A stretch of 5,977 nucleotides of DNA. Origin: Chloroflexia bacterium (lineage in GTDB: Bacteria; Chloroflexota; Chloroflexia; Thermomicrobiales; UBA6265). Location: NCBI GenBank assembly GCA_013694885.1, contig JACDBO010000272.1, positions 1 through 5,977 on the forward strand, read 5' to 3'. Below the pieces are notes generated by a model that saw nothing but the letters and a program-made list of their open reading frames with translations, did no database searches and was not told the origin of the DNA. The position numbers and the translations under genes were made by a program. This document shows positions 1-5,775 of the stretch, piece after piece (the stretch's first letter is position 1; each line of letters opens with the position of its first letter).

Positions 1-107
1 GTGCGGAAGCGGATGTCGTCGAACGCGGCGGAGACATCGACCATGCGGGCGGGGTCGCCGTCGCGCGCCACCCCGATGCGATCGTCACTGGTCAGGACCA
101 GCCTCAT
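1..107 (-). CDS. FAH-family protein, N-terminal fragment (cut by window edge)
   Basis: Only the first 35 codons are present; the gene continues beyond the left edge. The peptide begins MRLVLTSDDRIGVARDG and runs on through MVDVSAAF. This is the short N-terminal beta domain usual in fumarylacetoacetate-hydrolase (FAH) family enzymes, and it lines up with the start of the neighbouring complete FAH protein (MRIAAFGNAKIGVV...VVDITDLL). The ATG overlaps the neighbour's stop codon in an ATGA, and GGAGGT lies 9 bases upstream inside the neighbour's last codons, so the two genes are very probably co-transcribed and translationally coupled. The catalytic domain is outside the window, so the reaction cannot be named. 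The start is well supported; the family call rests on a short stretch. Confidence 0.7.
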   Translation of the reverse strand, partial: MRLVLTSDDRIGVARDGDPARMVDVSAAFDDIRFR

Positions 108-1066
108 GCGGTCTCACCTCCACTCGCTGGCGCTGTCGGAACCGCCGGTGCCGCTGCCGCCACCGGGTGCTGCGCTGATGCCTTCACGCGCTCGGCCATC
201 TCCCGGTCGACGCCGCGCTGCCACGCCCGGGCGTGCTCGTCGCGGACGTAGATGGTGAATGAGCCGATACCGGAGACCGTGGTGACGACCGCGTCGCCAT
301 CCTGCATCGAGCCGAGGCCCTGGTGGTTCGTGCCGCAGCAGATCACATCGCCGGGGTGGAGCGTGGTCACCGACGAGATGTAGGTGAGCAGTTCCCGCAC
401 CGGGCGCTCCATGTCGCTGGTCGAGTAGTCCTGGCGGCGCTCGCCGTTGACGTCGACGGTGACGTTCAGCACCTGCGGGTCGGGGATCTCGTCGCTCGTG
501 ACGATCCACGGTCCGAACGCGGCAAAGGTGTCGAACGACTTGCCGAGGAAGCTGTTGATGCCGGACCGCCCCAGGCCACGGGCGGAGACGTCGTTGAAGA
601 CGACGTAGCCGAAGACCGCATCCATCGCCTCCGCGTCGCTCAGGTCCTTCGCCTCGCGGCCGATGACCACCGCGATCTCCGCCTCGTGGTGGAAGATGTC
701 GGCCTGGTGGGGCGGCAGGACGACGGTGTCGCCCGGTCCCGAGATGCCTTCAGGCGACTTGAAGAAGAGGTCGAGCACCTGCAGGGGGCGATCCGTCCCC
801 TCGCGATAGTTGCCCATCAGGCAGACGATCTTCGACGGTCTGGTCAGTGGCGAGTGGAGGTCCGCCGCGTCGAGCGCCGCACCGCCGCCGCCGTCCGCTC
901 TGCGCTCCAGGTCCGTTCTGAGGTCGGCGAAGTGGGTGATCAGATCCGGCAGCAGGTCGGCGGGGCCGAGCGGTTCGTACTGCTGGAGGAGATCAGTGAT
1001 GTCTACGACCGTGTCGTCGTCGGCGACAACACCAATCTTTGCGTTGCCAAATGCGGCAATGCGCAT
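104..1066 (-). CDS. Fumarylacetoacetate hydrolase (FAH) family protein
   Basis: A 320-residue enzyme of the FAH superfamily. These are metal-dependent hydrolases, decarboxylases or isomerases acting on 2-oxo/1,3-dioxo acids in the cytoplasm, often in aromatic-ring or sugar-acid breakdown. Visible are a short N-terminal domain (residues 1-75), the core entry (residues 100-118, FFKSPEGISGPGDTVVLP), and the metal ligands E128 and E130 (HHEAEIAVVIG) and D159 (FNDVSAR). Then follow GKSFDTF (K176) and GDVICCGT (239-246). The usual GTPAGVG loop is replaced by GTNHQGLG, and the C-terminus (about 295-320) is an Ala/Pro-rich tail. A GTG 36 bases upstream would add 12 residues, but the ATG at 1066 is preferred because AAAGG lies 7 bases before it and the FAH fold starts there. 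It is the first gene of a pair. The exact substrate is not deducible. Confidence 0.9.
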   Translation of the reverse strand: MRIAAFGNAKIGVVADDDTVVDITDLLQQYEPLGPADLLPDLITHFADLRTDLERRADGGGGAALDAADLHSPLTRPSKIVCLMGNYREGTDRPLQVLDLFFKSPEGISGPGDTVVLPPHQADIFHHEAEIAVVIGREAKDLSDAEAMDAVFGYVVFNDVSARGLGRSGINSFLGKSFDTFAAFGPWIVTSDEIPDPQVLNVTVDVNGERRQDYSTSDMERPVRELLTYISSVTTLHPGDVICCGTNHQGLGSMQDGDAVVTTVSGIGSFTIYVRDEHARAWQRGVDREMAERVKASAQHPVAAAAPAVPTAPASGGETA

Positions 1067-1116
1067 CGTGCCACCTTTCTCGTCGTTGCCTGACGAGGGC
1101 ACGCCTTAACACTTGA

Positions 1117-1151
1117 CGCGCGATCTTTACACCGCCTCGCGGGCGTGTCAA
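1117..1151 (-). promoter_or_regulatory. Probable promoter of the FAH operon, with a dyad in the spacer
   Basis: On the minus strand a perfect TTGACA -35 box (1146-1151) is followed after 16 bases by TAAAGA (1124-1129) as a weak -10 box. The predicted transcript start is near 1117, about 50 bases before the FAH start codon. Between the boxes lies a 20-base imperfect dyad at 1129-1148: outer arms ACAC/GTGT, inner CC/GG, with 7 of 10 positions paired. This could be an operator. A wider TTGAC/GTCAA inverted pair (1113-1117 and 1147-1151) flanks it. The -35 box is strong evidence; the -10 box and the operator are inference. Confidence 0.45.
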
Positions 1152-1180
1152 CCCTTCGGATGCGAATGCGCGAGGCGAAC

Positions 1181-1210
1181 GGAGCGTGCCGGACCGGCCC
1201 CGGCAGCTCC
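1181..1210 (-). terminator. Stem-loop after tetR, probable terminator
   Basis: This is a GC-rich hairpin starting two bases after the tetR stop codon. GGAGC pairs with GCTCC and TGCCGG with CCGGCA, giving 11 base pairs, one bulged base and a 7-base loop. There is no U-run after it, so it is not a classic intrinsic terminator, although U-poor terminators are common in GC-rich bacteria. It would separate tetR transcription from the downstream FAH pair, which has its own promoter. Confidence 0.5.
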
Positions 1211-1212
1211 CC

Positions 1213-1782
1213 TCAGGCGCGGGCGCACAACCCGGCCAGCGTGACCGTGACGAGGCGGCGAACCGCGGCCTCGGTCGGCAGGCTGCTCGCCGCGGTGAGG
1301 GCGTGGAGGCAGTAGGTGGCGAGTTCGTCAGGGGCGACATCATCCCGCAGGGCACCGCTCTCCGCGCCCTCGGTCACGAGGTCGCGGATCAAGTCGCTGA
1401 GCTGCTGCTGCGCCCGGATGATGTGCTCACCTCGATGCAGGAGGGTCGCGAGTTCGGTGCCGTGGTGCTCATAGGCGATGAGTGCGTAAGCCTCGAGCAC
1501 GGCTTCGAGCCGGTGATCGGCGTCGCCAACCTGGTTCCCGACCTCGGCGAGATAGTTGAGGTGGCCGGTGACCTGGCGTTCGTGCCAGGCGAGCAGGATC
1601 GCTTCGACGCCCGAGAAGTACTTGTAGAGCGTCGCACGTCCGATGCCGGTCTCCTCGGCGATCTGCGACATCGTCACCGACCGCAGCCCGTGCTCGGTCA
1701 CCAGCGCCACGGTGGTGGCCATGATCGCGTCGCGCACCTCGCGGCGGTGCGCCTCGATCGTCTCATTCCACAGGTTCGGCAT
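1213..1782 (-). CDS. TetR/AcrR family transcriptional regulator
   Basis: A 189-residue regulator of typical TetR length. The N-terminal DNA-binding domain spans about residues 11-60: helix 1 (REVRDAIMATTVALVTEHG), the helix-turn-helix VTMSQIAEETGIGRATLYKYF (37-56, with recognition helix ending TLYKYF), then VEAILLAW. The C-terminal ligand-binding domain is helical and contains a His/Glu-rich stretch (HHGTE...LLHRGEH, 106-120). A longer reading to 1890 is possible, but the extra 36 residues do not resemble a TetR N-terminus. The ATG at 1782 fits the family and a predicted leaderless transcript. The gene is divergent from the small-protein/ABC operon, with promoters overlapping, so it most likely represses that operon and itself. 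The inducer is unknown. The downstream FAH genes lie on the same strand but beyond a hairpin and a new promoter. Confidence 0.92.
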   Translation of the reverse strand: MPNLWNETIEAHRREVRDAIMATTVALVTEHGLRSVTMSQIAEETGIGRATLYKYFSGVEAILLAWHERQVTGHLNYLAEVGNQVGDADHRLEAVLEAYALIAYEHHGTELATLLHRGEHIIRAQQQLSDLIRDLVTEGAESGALRDDVAPDELATYCLHALTAASSLPTEAAVRRLVTVTLAGLCARA

Positions 1783-1816
1783 CGCCTCAGTATACTTGAC
1801 AGCCGAAGCGAGACAA
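1782..1816 (-). promoter_or_regulatory. tetR promoter, predicted leaderless
   Basis: On the minus strand TTGTCT (1811-1816) and TATACT (1789-1794) are separated by 16 bases. The -10 box matches 5 of 6 consensus positions. Only six bases (GAGGCG) separate it from the tetR ATG, which puts the expected transcript start on the A of the start codon. No usable ribosome binding site fits in that gap, so translation is probably leaderless. Confidence 0.6.
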
Positions 1817-1835
1817 GATATGTTGAATAGAGACA
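1791..1835. promoter_or_regulatory. Candidate TetR operator region
   Basis: The divergent promoter region holds an imperfect inverted repeat, TATACTTGAC (1791-1800) against GACAAGATA (1812-1820). The core CTTGAC/GACAAG matches at 5 of 6 positions and is centred near 1806. A direct repeat GAGACA occurs at 1810-1815 and 1830-1835, exactly 20 bases apart, or about two helical turns. Either could be the repressor site; both overlap the two promoters. This assignment is inference from position and symmetry. Confidence 0.35.
1796..1831 (+). promoter_or_regulatory. Promoter of the small-protein/ABC transporter operon
   Basis: A perfect TTGACA (1796-1801) is followed by exactly 17 bases and TATGTT (1819-1824), a near-ideal housekeeping sigma-factor arrangement. 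Transcription should start near 1831, giving a leader of about 75 bases before the small membrane protein. The -35 box sits next to the tetR -10 box, so one bound repressor could shut both. A weaker second pair (TTGAAT at 1823-1828 and TAAAAC at 1846-1851) lies just downstream. Confidence 0.65.
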
Positions 1836-1904
1836 GAGTGTATCGTAAAACCATCGCCGCCACGATCACCGAGGGATCCCCGCGCGACAAGAGAGGGTAT
1901 GCAC

Positions 1905-2063
1905 ATGGCTGACCTAGGGCCCGACCGCGGATCGACGACCGGCATACCGCGCTGGGTGAAGATGATCGGGATCATCGCCCTCATCCTGATTCTGCTGGTT
2001 GTCGCCGTGATACTCATCGGCGGCGGCCTTGGTGGCCACAGACCGCCGGGAGGTGGCCACTGA
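1905..2063 (+). CDS. Small single-span membrane protein, first gene of the ABC operon
   Basis: A 52-residue protein starting MADLGPDRGSTTG. After a polar N-terminus and a basic patch (PRWVK, 15-19) comes one strongly hydrophobic segment (about 20-38, IGIIALILILLVVAVILI). The short Gly/His/Pro-rich tail ends GGHRPPGGGH. The positive charges before the span predict N-inside, C-outside topology. GAGAGGG lies 7 bases before the chosen ATG; an in-frame ATG at 1899 is too close to that site. The stop codon overlaps the ABC ATPase start (TGATG), and the ATPase's ribosome binding site lies inside this gene, so the two are coupled. I recall similar short proteins before ABC cassettes in actinobacteria but know no function. 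A role as an accessory subunit of the transporter is inference. Confidence 0.8.
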   Translation: MADLGPDRGSTTGIPRWVKMIGIIALILILLVVAVILIGGGLGGHRPPGGGH

Positions 2064-2773
2064 TGACCGTGGCACCTGCGATCCAGGTCAGCGATGTCGT
2101 CAAGACGTATCCACTGACCGCCGGCGAGTTCATCGCCATTGATGACCTAAGCCTCGACATCGCCCAAGGTGATTTCGTCGCGATCGTCGGGCGGTCCGGC
2201 AGCGGCAAGACCACGTTGCTAAATCTGCTCGCGGGTATCGATCGGCCCACCTCGGGGACCGTTCGCGTCGCGGACGCTGACCTTGGTGCGTTGTCGGAGT
2301 CCGCACTGGCCGCCTGGCGGGGACGCAACGTCGGGCTGGTCTTCCAGTTCTTCCAGCTGTTGCCCACGCTGACCGTTGTCGAGAACGTGCTGCTGCCGAT
2401 GGACTTTGCCACCAAGATCCCGGTGGGCGAGCGGCGCGATCGGGCGCGGCACCTGCTGGAGCGGATGGGCGTTGCTGACCAGGCCGACAAGTTCCCGGCG
2501 ATGCTGTCCGGGGGGCAGCAGCAGCGCGCCGCGATCGCCCGGGCACTGGCCAACGATCCACCGCTCCTGCTGGCCGACGAGCCGACCGGCAACCTCGACT
2601 CCGTCACGGCTGGGGCTGTCCTGGAGCTGTTCTCAGACCTGAACGCCGACGGGCAGACCATCGTGGTCGTCACGCATGAGCGCGATGTCCGATCGATCGC
2701 CGGTCGGCAGGTGACCCTTGTGGATGGTCGTGTCGCCGAAGACGAGCGCGCGTTGGTGGGGGTATCGGTGTGA
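2063..2773 (+). CDS. ABC transporter ATP-binding protein, MacB/LolD type
   Basis: A 236-residue nucleotide-binding subunit that powers the adjacent permease from the cytoplasmic face. All core motifs are intact: Walker A GRSGSGKTT (43-51), Q-loop with Q95 in FQFFQLLPTLT, signature LSGGQQQR (148-155), Walker B LLLADEP with catalytic E173, D-loop NLDS (177-180) and H-loop H205 (VTHE). The QFFQLLPTLT region and TGNLDS are typical of the MacB/LolD/FtsE-like subfamily, which works with FtsX-domain permeases. The ATG overlaps the small protein's stop by one base, with GGGAGG 9 bases upstream. The stop overlaps the permease GTG by four bases. Family members export or extract lipids, peptides or drugs; the substrate here is unknown. 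Confidence 0.96.
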   Translation: MTVAPAIQVSDVVKTYPLTAGEFIAIDDLSLDIAQGDFVAIVGRSGSGKTTLLNLLAGIDRPTSGTVRVADADLGALSESALAAWRGRNVGLVFQFFQLLPTLTVVENVLLPMDFATKIPVGERRDRARHLLERMGVADQADKFPAMLSGGQQQRAAIARALANDPPLLLADEPTGNLDSVTAGAVLELFSDLNADGQTIVVVTHERDVRSIAGRQVTLVDGRVAEDERALVGVSV

Positions 2774-5229
2774 CCAGCCTGCTGACGGTCAAGCTGCGCC
2801 GGGACCTGCGGGCGACCTGGCCCCGGATGCTGCTGATGGTCATCGCGATCGCCGTCAGCCTGATGGTGTTCAGCGCGGTGCTCTACACCTGGAGCGCCAG
2901 TGCCAGAGAGACCAGCAGGGCGTATCTGGGCACCGATCCAGCGTCGGCGACGATCCTGCTCGACCGCCCCATCGACACCGGGCAAATGGCGGCGATCGTG
3001 GCCGGCGCGCGGACCCGACCGGGTGTCATCGAGGCGAGCGGGCGCACGCAGTTCATCAGTGAGATCGAGGTCGCCGGCCGTTTGCGGGCTGACGCTTTGC
3101 AGGTGTTCGTCGCCGCACCGGACGACCCGATGCGGATCGCGAACGTCGAGGTGCGGCAGGGCAGCTGGCCCCCTGCCCCAGGGGACATCCTGGTCGACCG
3201 CGCGACGCTCACCCTACTGGACCTTGCCGTCGGCGACGCCATGGTCGTCACGACTCCGAGCGGCGAACCTGCGCGGCTGCGCGTGGCGGGTGTCGTGTAT
3301 GACCCCAGCCTCGCGCCCGCACCCCAGGACCAGCGGGGGCACGGCTATCTGTCCACGGCGTCGCTGGCCGGAATCGGGGATCAGGCCGTCCTCGATCAGG
3401 TGAAGATCCAGGTCGCCGACCAGCCGGGGCAGGCGACGCCGAGCCGAGACCGCGATGCCATCGTGGCCGTTGCCGGGGATGTCGGCGAATGGCTGCAGCG
3501 GGAATACGGGCTGGCGATCCGCGAGATCCAGGTGCCCGCGCCCTATGAACATCCCCACCAGGGGCAAGCCGATGCCTTGCTCATCTCACTGCTCGCTGGC
3601 GGGGCGGCCGCCCTGCTGCTCAGCACGATCCTGGTTGCGAACATGCTCAATGGTCTGTTCACCCAGCAGATACCGCAGATCGGCATCATGAAAGCGATCG
3701 GCGCGCAATCCGGCCGCATCGCGCGCCTGTACCTGGCGATGACGCTGATGGTGGCTGGGGCCGCCACACTGCTGGCGCTGGTTCCCGGCATCCTGATCGG
3801 CCGCTTCGGGGCCTCCAGAGTCCTCGGGTTCCTCGGTATAGAAGCCGCCAGCCTCGCCTCTCCCTGGTGGACCTACGCGGCGGTCGTCGCCGCCGGTCTC
3901 CTCCTGCCGCCGTTGATGGCCCTGATACCGCTGGTCAGGACGAGCCGCACCACGGTACGGGCGGCGATCGACCACCATGGTCTTGGCTCGAAGCCGAGCG
4001 CGGCGACTGGCGTCCTGGCCCGGCTTGGTCGCATGCGTGGCCTCGACCGCGGCTTGCTCATGGCGCTGCGCAACACCGTCCGGCGCCCCGCCCGGTTCCT
4101 GCTCTCCGTGGGTCTGCTGGCCAGTGCGGGCACGGTGTTCGTCGCCGGAATGTCCACCAGCGACGGTGTGCGTGCGGTGTCGGAAGAAGCCAGTGCGCAG
4201 CGCCAGTGGGATGTCGAGGTGCAACTCGCCGGCCCGACATCGGTGGACGAGCTCGCCACCTTGGTGGAGCGGGTGCCAGCCGTCAGCCGGGTCGAGGGCT
4301 GGACCGTCGCCAGGACCGGCGTCGCCGGCCCACAACAGATCCCCATCACGCGCACCTACCCCGACCAGGGGCACGGCGGCGTGTCGGTGACCGCGATACC
4401 AGCGGACACCACCATGCTCACACCCCCCGAACTCCTGGAAGGCCGCTGGCTGAACCCGGCTGAAACTGGGGCGATCGTGCTCAACCAGATCGCCCGTGCC
4501 AACACCGTCCCTGGCATCCACGCCGGTGACACCGTGCAACTGTCCGTCGGTGGGCGCCCCACCGACTGGCGCGTCGTCGGTATCGCCGAAGAGCGGGGCG
4601 GCGGGAGCGGTGGTGCATACGTGACGGTCGAAGGGTTCGCCGCAGCCACGGGCCAGCCGCGGCGGGCGAACCAGCTGCGCATCGCCACCGACAGTCACGA
4701 CGAGCAGACCCGCGGCGCCGTCGCCGACGCTGTTGACGCGGTCCTCACCGGCGCGGGAGTCGAGGTGGAGTCCGCGACGTCGGTCAGCCGGAGCGAAGCC
4801 GCCAGCGAAGCTCACCTGACTCCGATCATCCTGATTGTCCTGGCGATCTCCATCGCCATGGGTGTGGTCGGCGGCATCGGCCTGGCCTCGACGATGAGCG
4901 CCAACATCCTCGAGCGGACCCGCGAGTTCGGCGTCCTACACGCCATCGGGGCACGCCCTGCGACGGTGCGCCGCATCGTCGTCGCCGAAGGCGTCTTCCT
5001 GGCCCTCGCCAGCTGCCTGGTGGCGGTTTTTCCGACGCTTGGACTCACCGCCGTCATGGGCGCCGGACTCGGCAACCTCTTCATGGACGCGCCGCTGCCC
5101 TTTCGGATCTCCCTGCTCGCCGCCGGTATCTGGACCGCACTCGTCGTCCTCGGCGCCGTGCTCGCCACCGAAGCAACCGCAACCCGCGCCTCCCGCCTCA
5201 CCGTCCGCGAAGCTCTCTCCTACATCTGA
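2770..5229 (+). CDS. ABC transporter permease with two FtsX domains
   Basis: An 819-residue membrane protein that should form the transport pathway with the preceding ATPase. Eight likely spans are visible at about residues 19-41, 270-293, 320-345, 366-388, 441-461, 683-708, 735-763 and 779-800. Large extracytoplasmic domains lie at about 42-269 and 462-682. The protein is an internal duplication. Both halves carry the FtsX coupling motif (GIMKAIGAQSGRIARL, 305-320; GVLHAIGARPATVRRI, 721-736) and end alike (TTVRAAI, 394-400; LTVREAL, 810-816). Each half also starts with a basic stretch before its first span (KLRRDLR; RNTVRRPAR). The start is GTG in a GTGA overlap with the ATPase gene, preceded by a G-rich stretch. 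No membrane-fusion partner is encoded nearby, as expected for a cell with one membrane. The substrate is unknown. Confidence 0.94.
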   Translation: MTSLLTVKLRRDLRATWPRMLLMVIAIAVSLMVFSAVLYTWSASARETSRAYLGTDPASATILLDRPIDTGQMAAIVAGARTRPGVIEASGRTQFISEIEVAGRLRADALQVFVAAPDDPMRIANVEVRQGSWPPAPGDILVDRATLTLLDLAVGDAMVVTTPSGEPARLRVAGVVYDPSLAPAPQDQRGHGYLSTASLAGIGDQAVLDQVKIQVADQPGQATPSRDRDAIVAVAGDVGEWLQREYGLAIREIQVPAPYEHPHQGQADALLISLLAGGAAALLLSTILVANMLNGLFTQQIPQIGIMKAIGAQSGRIARLYLAMTLMVAGAATLLALVPGILIGRFGASRVLGFLGIEAASLASPWWTYAAVVAAGLLLPPLMALIPLVRTSRTTVRAAIDHHGLGSKPSAATGVLARLGRMRGLDRGLLMALRNTVRRPARFLLSVGLLASAGTVFVAGMSTSDGVRAVSEEASAQRQWDVEVQLAGPTSVDELATLVERVPAVSRVEGWTVARTGVAGPQQIPITRTYPDQGHGGVSVTAIPADTTMLTPPELLEGRWLNPAETGAIVLNQIARANTVPGIHAGDTVQLSVGGRPTDWRVVGIAEERGGGSGGAYVTVEGFAAATGQPRRANQLRIATDSHDEQTRGAVADAVDAVLTGAGVEVESATSVSRSEAASEAHLTPIILIVLAISIAMGVVGGIGLASTMSANILERTREFGVLHAIGARPATVRRIVVAEGVFLALASCLVAVFPTLGLTAVMGAGLGNLFMDAPLPFRISLLAAGIWTALVVLGAVLATEATATRASRLTVREALSYI

Positions 5230-5276
5230 CACCACCATGAGCCGATGAGCCAGGGTATCCGGCAGCCGCAAGGGAT

Positions 5277-5306
5277 CGCCGCGGTGCTGAACTCACGGTC
5301 GCGGCG
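5277..5306 (+). terminator. Stem-loop downstream of the transporter operon, possible terminator
   Basis: CGCCGCG (5277-5283) pairs perfectly with CGCGGCG (5300-5306). An inner GTG/CAC pair (5284-5286 with 5294-5296) closes a 7-base loop, leaving GGT unpaired on one side. It lies about 47 bases after the permease stop and before the next gene. There is no U-run, so terminator function is only plausible. The rest of the 155-base gap (5230-5384) shows no convincing promoter; CATACAT near 5358 is at best a weak -10 region. Confidence 0.35.
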
Positions 5307-5370
5307 CTCGCGCGTTCTGATCGTGTCTGGTCGCGCAAGTCGGCATGGCGCCGTCCATACATCGTGTCAC

Positions 5371-5380
5371 GGAGGAGGGA
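5371..5380 (+). promoter_or_regulatory. Ribosome binding site fixing the start of the NTF2-like gene
   Basis: GGAGGAGGGA ends 4 bases before the ATG at 5385. It decides between that ATG and an upstream in-frame GTG at 5364, which has no such site and would place this site inside the coding region. Confidence 0.75.
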
Positions 5381-5384
5381 TCAC

Positions 5385-5756
5385 ATGGAGACACAGGATG
5401 TCCAGCGGTGGGTCGAGGGCTACATCCGGGCGTGGGAGAGCAACGACCCCGGCGAGATCGGCGCATTGTTTGCCGACGATGCGCGCTACTTCACCACGCC
5501 GTACCGGGAGCCGTGGCAAGGGCGCGACGCAATCGTCGCGGGATGGCTCGACAACAAGGACGAACCCGGCGACTACACGTTTCGCTTCGAGGTGCTCGCC
5601 GTCGCCGGCGACCTCGCCTTCGTCCAGGGCTGGACGCACTACAAGGAACCGCCGAAGCACTATCACAATCTGTGGGTGATCCGGTTCGCCCCGGATGGCC
5701 GCTGCGCCGAGTTCACCGAGTGGTGGATGACCCACAAGGCGATGGACGCCGGCTAG
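5385..5756 (+). CDS. NTF2-fold protein, SnoaL/DUF4440-like
   Basis: A 123-residue protein of the size and pattern of the NTF2/SnoaL-like superfamily, cone-shaped alpha+beta proteins that bind small hydrophobic molecules and sometimes act as isomerases or hydrolases. An N-terminal helix (VQRWVEGYIRAWESND, 6-21) leads to the family hallmark of a helix then strand, IGALFADDARYFTTPY (25-40), with W44, G46 and the RDAIVAGW helix. Strands follow at FRFEVLAVAGDLAFVQG, NLWVIRF and CAEFTEWWM. Candidate pocket residues are D31, D32, Y35, H85, H92, H94, E109 and E112. No signal peptide or membrane span is seen. It is not tightly linked to the transporter operon, and a hairpin lies between. It could be an enzyme or only a binding protein; the sequence does not decide. 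Confidence 0.85.
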   Translation: METQDVQRWVEGYIRAWESNDPGEIGALFADDARYFTTPYREPWQGRDAIVAGWLDNKDEPGDYTFRFEVLAVAGDLAFVQGWTHYKEPPKHYHNLWVIRFAPDGRCAEFTEWWMTHKAMDAG

Positions 5757-5775
5757 CGGACCCGGTTAGCGCCGC

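Noticed and set aside
323..1093. 256-residue open frame on the plus strand opposite the FAH gene
   Set aside because: It is the antisense frame of a gene with intact metal ligands; no domain or ribosome binding site was seen.
1186..1830. 214-residue open frame on the plus strand opposite tetR
   Set aside because: It is antisense to a clear TetR gene and would read through the divergent promoter region.
1783..1890. N-terminal extension of the TetR protein by 36 residues
   Set aside because: It would place the promoter boxes inside the coding region, and the added residues do not fit the family, whereas the protein from 1782 starts normally.
2014..2985. 323-residue open frame on the minus strand across the ATPase gene
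   Set aside because: It is antisense to a gene with all ABC motifs; the Ser/Arg-rich translation resembles no family.
3586..4815. 409-residue open frame on the minus strand inside the permease gene
   Set aside because: It lies opposite a well-supported FtsX permease with conserved motifs; the translation is Gly/Arg/Asp-rich without a domain and is explained by GC-biased codon use.
5237..5252. Tandem ATGAGCC direct repeat just after the permease
   Set aside because: Two copies of seven bases only, with no further copies or flanking structure.
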